From NCBI RefSeq assembly GCF_014646355.1, contig NZ_BMNH01000002.1:298247-362246 (forward strand): 64,000 bases of DNA, written 5' to 3'. Made by a program: the position numbers and the translations under genes. The notes under the pieces are model-generated. The model saw only the letters and a program-made list of their open reading frames with translations, ran no database searches and was not told where the DNA came from. The stretch is from Nonomuraea cavernae. Lineage in GTDB: Bacteria; Actinomycetota; Actinomycetes; Streptosporangiales; Streptosporangiaceae. Shown here one piece after another: positions 59,879 to 64,000 of the stretch (the first letter of the stretch is position 1; the number at the start of each line of letters is the position of its first letter).

Positions 59879-60268
59879 ATGGCCTCCTCCGTCGCACAGC
59901 TGGAGATTCGCGTGGCGCGCCTCGAGCGCCGTGCGGACAACCAGCGAGAAGACATCAACGTCATAACGTCCGATCTATCCAAGATCCTGGACACGCAAGA
60001 CCAGATCCTCAAAACCCAGGACCTCCACTCGAAGTCACTGGAGCACCATTCGCAGGTCCTGGACAACCACTCTCGGATCCTGGACAACCACTCTCGGATC
60101 CTGGACGATCACTCGCGGACCCTGAACGATCACTCGCGGATCCTGGACGATCACTCTCGGATCCTGAACAACCACACGAAGACCCTGAACAACCACACAC
60201 GCATGTTCGAGACGCTGTTCGAGCACTTCGGCATCGCCCTCCCCGTTGAGGACAACGTGAGCAACTGA
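59879..60268 (+). CDS. Heptad-repeat coiled-coil protein
   Basis: A 129-residue protein made almost wholly of coiled coil. After an N-terminal heptad region (VAQLEIRVARLERRAD) come about nine near-identical 7-residue units of the form H-S-R-I-L-D-D/N (residues about 57-112), encoded by 21-bp repeats such as CACTCTCGGATCCTGGACAA. Leu and Ile occupy the a/d-type positions and His/Ser/Arg/Asp/Asn the surface. It ends with MFETLFEHFGIALPVEDN. AT-richer and with relaxed codons compared with neighbours. It has its own -10 element and a strong terminator. Function unknown; a structural or oligomerisation role is likely. Confidence 0.8.
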   Translation: MASSVAQLEIRVARLERRADNQREDINVITSDLSKILDTQDQILKTQDLHSKSLEHHSQVLDNHSRILDNHSRILDDHSRTLNDHSRILDDHSRILNNHTKTLNNHTRMFETLFEHFGIALPVEDNVSN

Positions 60269-60281
60269 CCGCAATCCCCCA

Positions 60282-60311
60282 GGGCTCCAGGAAGCTTCCT
60301 GGAGCCCTTTT
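60282..60311 (+). terminator. Strong intrinsic terminator after the heptad-repeat gene
   Basis: A perfect 26-bp palindrome (60282-60307, arms GGGCTCCAGGAAG and CTTCCTGGAGCCC) is followed by TTTT. It starts 13 bp after the stop of the coiled-coil gene. It is the clearest Rho-independent terminator in the window. Confidence 0.92.
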
Positions 60312-60358
60312 CGCCGTGTTCCGGGCTTCTCTCTGGCGGTCGTGCGGCATCAAACTGA

Positions 60359-60571
60359 TCAGGTCACAACTCGCCGTGCTCTGGGCAGGAGACCAGGAAG
60401 CGGGTAAAGCTTGATCGTCCACAAGCCGACATGCGGAGGCATCGGCAGTGACAGCGCGTTGCGGCAGGTCATGCAGGTCTTGGGCCTGTCGGTGCCGCCG
60501 CGGGACCCTGACCCTCTGCTCGGGCCGCCTCCGGATGCGTCGTTCTCCTCGCAGCGCGGGGCCGACCACAC
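60359..60571 (-). CDS. Possible 70-residue protein with a CxxC motif
   Basis: This is the only candidate gene in the 330-bp gap 60312-60643. The frame encodes MWSAPRCEENDASGGGPSRG, a linker, then RPKTCMTCRNALSLPMPPHV and LWTIKLYPLPG. The CMTC and LWTIKLYPLP stretch looks protein-like and may be a small zinc knuckle. No clear ribosome-binding site or homologue is recognised, so it may be chance. Confidence 0.25.
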   Translation of the reverse strand: MWSAPRCEENDASGGGPSRGSGSRGGTDRPKTCMTCRNALSLPMPPHVGLWTIKLYPLPGLLPRARRVVT

Positions 60572-60643
60572 CTGAGTCGTGCCTTCTGGACACGCCCGCA
60601 GCAGATCACCAGCCGCGCAACCCGGGTCAGCCGCCTCGGACCG

Positions 60644-61645
60644 TCAGTAGACCGAGATGTGCGGGTGGTCGTAGTGGTTGGCGGTGGCACCGCCCCGGTC
60701 GGACATCGTGCGCCAGACGCCCGTCCGGGCGTGCCAGATCCGCTGCCGGTAGATGATGTACATGATGCCGAGCCGCTTGGCGTTCTTGATCGCCCAGGCG
60801 GCGATCTGGTCGCCGCGCCGCACCTCGGCCGCCGTCGGCATCGCGCCGCCGCGGCTCAGCATGAAGTCGCACGCCCGCCCCAGCGGGTGCTCGCCGCCGT
60901 CCTGGATCGCCCGGTAGCACCCGATCCCGTACGGCACCGCGAACCGTTCCTGGATGAGCATCTTGACCAGGCGCATCCGGGGTGTGACGTGGTCGGCGCC
61001 CTCGGGCAGCTGCGGGACCCAGGTGCCGTCCGAGCGCCGCACTCCGGGCGCCTGGTGCAACTGGTCGATCTTGTCCCGGATCTTCTCGATCAGCTTCTCG
61101 GCCTTGGCCTTGCGCCGGTCGAGGTCCTTCACCTGCCTGCCGAGCTCTTCGGCGCTGGCGGCGGCCTCGTTCCTGGCCTGTTCGTGGCCGTCTCTGACCT
61201 GGGCGAACCCGCTCAGCCTGGCGTTCTGGAGGTCCACGAGGTGACGGCTGAGCGCCAGCCTGCCGAGGACGTGGCCCGGGTCCTCGGTGCGCGAGATCAT
61301 CACCGCCTCGTTGGAGGCGCCGCCGGTGTAGAGGGCGACGGCCATGCTTCGCAACTGGGTGGACTCGTGGTCGAAGACCTGTTGCGCGGCGGCCAGCTTC
61401 GCCTTGGCCGCCTTCTCCGTCTTCTCCGCCTTCTCGTGGGCGATGCGGCCGTTGTAGTAGTCGGCGATCAGCGTGTCCGACTCCTTCTGGAGGGCCGCGA
61501 GTTCCTTCCTGAGCTGGGCGACGGTGGGTTTGGGCGCCGCCTGTCCGGGCGTCGCGGCCACCGTCACCACCAGCACCGCGATCACCGTGAGGGTGAGGGC
61601 TCGGAGCGGACCACACCGCCGTCCGGCGGGGGACGCAACCGCCAC
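60644..61645 (-). CDS. Secreted coiled-coil protein with peptidase-like C-terminal domain
   Basis: A 333-residue protein. A signal peptide spans about residues 1-36 (LRALTLTVIAVLVVTVAATP, cleavage near GQAAP). Residues 40-205 form two long coiled-coil helices (TVAQLRKELAALQKESDTLI; ELGRQVKDLDRRKAKAEKLI), as in NlpC/P60 and M23 cell-wall regulators. The C-terminal ~110 residues (YGIGCYRAIQDGG, PLGRACDFMLSRGG, HYDHPHISVY) match the LAS-metallopeptidase-like fold, with His/Asp near zinc-ligand positions. It is probably a peptidoglycan-associated protein. Catalytic competence is unproven. Confidence 0.75.
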   Translation of the reverse strand: MAVASPAGRRCGPLRALTLTVIAVLVVTVAATPGQAAPKPTVAQLRKELAALQKESDTLIADYYNGRIAHEKAEKTEKAAKAKLAAAQQVFDHESTQLRSMAVALYTGGASNEAVMISRTEDPGHVLGRLALSRHLVDLQNARLSGFAQVRDGHEQARNEAAASAEELGRQVKDLDRRKAKAEKLIEKIRDKIDQLHQAPGVRRSDGTWVPQLPEGADHVTPRMRLVKMLIQERFAVPYGIGCYRAIQDGGEHPLGRACDFMLSRGGAMPTAAEVRRGDQIAAWAIKNAKRLGIMYIIYRQRIWHARTGVWRTMSDRGGATANHYDHPHISVY

Positions 61646-61800
61646 GCTTCTCCTTCGCCCGTGGGACAGGGCGGATCCCCGGCGGTCGTGACGAGCCGCA
61701 GGGCGCCCTCTTTCGGAGCTGATAGTAGAGGATCACGCGACTTCGCTGGCAATTACCGCGTTTTTGGCGATACGGCCTGAACATGGCCCGCCGGGCGCCG

Positions 61801-62325
61801 TCAGCGGGCGAAGGCGATGGCGGTGGTGGAGGCGATCACCGTCGTCAGCACGACCATGAGGAGCACGGTGCGCAGCGGGCTGCGGCGTTGGGGAGCGGGC
61901 TCGGCGGGCACGACGCGGGGCCGCGCCGCCTCGACCCGGACGGGCTGCGGGGTCGGCTTCGGAGAGCGGGTGGTGCGCACCGGCGCCGGAACCCGGACCT
62001 CGGCCCGCACCGCGCGCGGTGTGGGGACCCGCGTGGGTGTGGGTCTGGGCGTGGGCGTGGCTCGGGGGGTCGGCCTGCGCGTGGGGGTCGGTGCGGGCGT
62101 CGGCGCGACGGTCGGAGTGGGGGTGACGATCACCGGCGGCACGATCACCGGCGGCGGCCCGCACGACCCGAGGTGGATGCTGACCAGGGGCAGGTCGAGG
62201 CAGATGGTCACCCCGAGGAGGCCCGAGGAGGGCGGCCCGCCGTCGGGATCGGCGGCGGCCGGGCCGCTCACGCACAGGGCGAGCAGGGTGCCGGCGAGGA
62301 GCAGCGGCGTGCGCCTGACGCCCAC
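61801..62325 (-). CDS. Exported Pro/Thr-rich protein with C-terminal membrane anchor
   Basis: A 174-residue protein. The signal peptide (RRTPLLLAGTLLALCVSGPA) leads to a short domain with one Cys pair (ICLDL; GSCGPP). Then comes a long Pro/Thr/Arg-rich region with repeated TPTP/PTPR (residues about 65-135). A final hydrophobic helix (LRTVLLMVVLTTVIASTTAI) ends at the C-terminus. The layout suggests a cell-wall-spanning stalk. GTG 62325 has GGAGG at a proper distance. GTG 62331, which overlaps the previous stop, is the alternative. Likely co-transcribed with the DUF4239-type gene. Confidence 0.65.
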   Translation of the reverse strand: MGVRRTPLLLAGTLLALCVSGPAAADPDGGPPSSGLLGVTICLDLPLVSIHLGSCGPPPVIVPPVIVTPTPTVAPTPAPTPTRRPTPRATPTPRPTPTRVPTPRAVRAEVRVPAPVRTTRSPKPTPQPVRVEAARPRVVPAEPAPQRRSPLRTVLLMVVLTTVIASTTAIAFAR

Positions 62326-62327
62326 GG

Positions 62328-63089
62328 TCACACGCCTCCGGAGATCCGGGCGAACTGCTGGAGCGCGGCCCGGAAGGCTTCGGGCTCGACCGCGAGCGGC
62401 CCGTCGAAGACATGGGAGATGTCCCAGGTCAGATAGGTGCCGAAGCCGAGCATCGCGGCCATCGCGACCAGCGGCAGGATCGCCGCGCCGCGTGGCCGCG
62501 CGCCGGCGAGGAACGGGAACACGATGACCACGGCGCCGGTGAGGATGGTGAGCACCAGCACCCCGGGCGGCGGGGTGCTGGCGGCGTCGGCGGTGCGCTG
62601 GGCACGCGCGGCGGCCAGCGTGGCCAGGTGTTCCAGCACTTCGGCCTTGGCGTTCAGAGCGGCGTCGTCGGTCGCCTCGATCGCGATGACCCGGGTGCGG
62701 AGCGCCTCGAGCCGCTCGGTGGACACCGGGTCCATCCGGCCCTGGCCCATGACCGGCCATTCGTCCCTGACCACGAAGGCGACGTAGTCGCGCAGGCCCG
62801 CGCGGACCAGGTCGGGAGCGGGCAGGTCGGTGGCCGACCAGTAGGCGTCGATCGCCGCCTGGCTCTCGGCGTGGGTGTTCTGCCTGGCGGCGTCGGCCGT
62901 GGTCCACGGGACGATGATCGCGATGGCGAAGACCAGCAGGAACAGCGCCGACAGCATCGAGCCCGCGTGACCTGCCGAGGTCCCGCCGGGCTCGGGGTCG
63001 TCGCTGCCCTTGCCGGTGAACCTGAACAGCAGCGCGGCGAGGGCCACCACGCCCACTGCCGCCGCGACCGCGAGCGTGTACGCAATCAT
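62328..63089 (-). CDS. DUF4239 (bestrophin-like) membrane protein
   Basis: A 253-residue membrane protein with four hydrophobic segments: two N-terminal (about 3-24 and 44-63) and two C-terminal (about 182-203 and 210-228). Between them is a ~115-residue soluble helical part (ARQNTHAESQAAIDAYWSAT; ERLEALRTRVIAIEATDD). This layout is typical of DUF4239/bestrophin-like proteins, for which a channel role is only suggested. ATG 63089 (MIAYTLAVAAA) has GGAG upstream; the ATG four codons earlier (63101) is possible. Confidence 0.72.
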   Translation of the reverse strand: MIAYTLAVAAAVGVVALAALLFRFTGKGSDDPEPGGTSAGHAGSMLSALFLLVFAIAIIVPWTTADAARQNTHAESQAAIDAYWSATDLPAPDLVRAGLRDYVAFVVRDEWPVMGQGRMDPVSTERLEALRTRVIAIEATDDAALNAKAEVLEHLATLAAARAQRTADAASTPPPGVLVLTILTGAVVIVFPFLAGARPRGAAILPLVAMAAMLGFGTYLTWDISHVFDGPLAVEPEAFRAALQQFARISGGV

Positions 63090-63359
63090 GAAGATCTCCA
63101 AACCCGGGGACGAACACTGACCGTCACCTGACTATCACAGTACGCATCCGGAGTGTTGGCACTACGCGGGTAAAACAGCGGCGAAGCGCGGAGCCCCGCG
63201 TCCGGGAGCGCCTCCGAGGGCGTGGCGAGCGACGACTGCGCCGGGAGCCGTCGCATGGCGCCGGGACGGCTGGACGGATCGTCCGGGCGAGGTCCGCGGG
63301 CCGCGCCATTCGTCCAGCCGTGTGCGCGCCATCGGGAAATACCAGCACCATGACTCCCC

Positions 63360-63710
63360 GTGAACCTTCTCAACGGCCGCAGATTCGTGATGGTGAGCTC
63401 GACGGCGAGCGCGGTGGACCCGGAGCGGCCCACCGAGTTCAGCTACCAGGAGGCGGACGGCGTGGTGTGGGGCAGCTACACCGGCGACACCGTCATCCAC
63501 GGGCGCTTCGTCGGCACCAGGGACGGTGACGTGGTCTCGATCGCGTACGCGCACGCGCTGAAGGCGGGCGGCAAGGCGGGCGGCCAGGGCAGCAGCCGCA
63601 TCGAGACCGAGGCCGACGGCAGGCTGCGGCTGGTGGAGGAGTTCCGGTTCGAGGGCGACGACACGGTGCACGTGAGCGTGTGCACCGAGGCCGTCGCCCC
63701 GCGCGGCTAG
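63360..63710 (+). CDS. Small conserved protein, often annotated N-acetylglutamate synthase-like
   Basis: A 116-residue, beta-rich protein: LNGRRFVMVSSTASAVDPER at the N-terminus, YTGDTVIHGRFVGTRDGDVV in the middle and DGRLRLVEEFRFEG near the end. The pattern matches a small family labelled N-acetylglutamate synthase in databases, though it has no GNAT fold and that name is doubtful. GTG 63360. The upstream 270 bp to the DUF4239 start hold its promoter and nothing else I recognise. Confidence 0.6.
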   Translation: MNLLNGRRFVMVSSTASAVDPERPTEFSYQEADGVVWGSYTGDTVIHGRFVGTRDGDVVSIAYAHALKAGGKAGGQGSSRIETEADGRLRLVEEFRFEGDDTVHVSVCTEAVAPRG

Positions 63711-63741
63711 CCTGTTCGCCGCCGGACGACCGAGGGGCCGC

Positions 63742-64000
63742 TCACTCGTCCTTCCGCAGGGCGGCGCGGCCCTCGGCGGCGCCGACGAAGCGCATCTTGC
63801 CCAGCGGCACGTCGCCCTGGGTCTCCTGCGCGCCGCGCCGGGCGGATCTCGGCTTGCCGCGGTCGCTCGGCAGCACGTACGGCCGCTTGAGCACCTCGTC
63901 CAGGATGAACACGGTCTCCGTCGCCTTCACGGCCGGGATGCCGGCCAGCCGGTCGGTCACCATGGCGTGCACCTCGGCCACGTCCGCCATCCGCACCAGG
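63742..64000 (-). CDS. Lrp/AsnC-family regulator, C-terminal part (runs off the window)
   Basis: The last ~85 residues of an Lrp/AsnC regulator. The end of the RAM/ligand-binding domain is visible: VRMADVAEVHAMVTDRLAGI, followed by VKATETVFILDEVLKRPYVL. After this comes a basic tail of about 40 residues (GKPRSARRGAQ; KMRFVGAAEGRAALRKDE) not present in standard Lrp proteins. The HTH domain and start lie beyond position 64000. Confidence 0.8.
   Translation of the reverse strand, partial: LVRMADVAEVHAMVTDRLAGIPAVKATETVFILDEVLKRPYVLPSDRGKPRSARRGAQETQGDVPLGKMRFVGAAEGRAALRKDE

Noticed and set aside
60448..60756. Plus-strand frame with many Cys/Arg/Ser codons
   Set aside because: It has no ribosome-binding site, overlaps the end of the secreted coiled-coil gene, and shows shadow-frame composition.

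Overview
This window is high-GC DNA with frequent GTG starts, ATGA/GTGA gene overlaps and no tRNA, rRNA or CRISPR. It looks like a chromosomal stretch of a filamentous actinomycete. Gene content (SARP regulator, copper-type formylglycine-generating enzyme, DUF3152 lipoprotein, STAS/anti-sigma-like pair, many two-component and TetR regulators) suggests Streptosporangiales such as Nonomuraea. That placement is an inference from family content only.

Layout. 1-780: a broken IS200/IS605-type tnpB end, a hairpin and a 16-bp tandem repeat. 776-2000: a small membrane protein and a methyltransferase. 2015-6744: a tightly coupled four-gene operon encoding a winged-helix-like protein, a Cas4/RecB-like nuclease with an iron-sulfur cysteine set, an unrecognised protein and an Upf1-like SF1 helicase. 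This is the strongest candidate for an undescribed system; the nuclease plus helicase resemble a split Dna2. 6830-11090: an acetyltransferase, a STAS protein, an MFS exporter divergent from its TetR regulator with two visible operators, and an anti-sigma-type ATPase. 11089-17650: Ppx/GppA phosphatase, formylglycine-generating enzyme next to a MurG-like glycosyltransferase, two tandem membrane paralogues and a GT-C-like membrane glycosyltransferase.

17741-24150: OmpR-type two-component system, propionyl-CoA synthetase, and two nucleotidyltransferase genes, the second fused in frame to a type I periplasmic-binding domain. 24208-30406: an acetyltransferase behind a leader peptide, unrecognised proteins, methyltransferase, peptide deformylase, CBS protein, MmcQ/YjbR protein and a secreted ricin-type lectin. 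30457-36025: NarL-type two-component system, cytochrome P450 divergent from a TetR regulator, methyltransferase and a serine-hydrolase lipoprotein.

36046-42744: one operon with a clear promoter and GAAAC half-sites encodes a DeoR repressor, a PfkB-type sugar-phosphate kinase, mannitol-type EIIC, EIIB and EIIA, a zinc polyol-type dehydrogenase, HPr and Enzyme I. This is a self-contained phosphotransferase uptake pathway. 42741-50966: SARP/NB-ARC/TPR regulator, a Clp-family AAA+ protein and a divergent NarL-type two-component pair. 50994-64000: epoxide hydrolase, HAD phosphatase, 6-phosphogluconate dehydrogenase, thioesterase-like protein, PemK/MazF-like protein, cupin with a 52-bp tandem duplication at its 3' end, DUF3152 lipoprotein, MBL-fold hydrolase, pirin, a heptad-repeat coiled-coil protein with its own promoter and terminator, three secreted or membrane proteins, a small conserved protein and the end of an Lrp/AsnC regulator.
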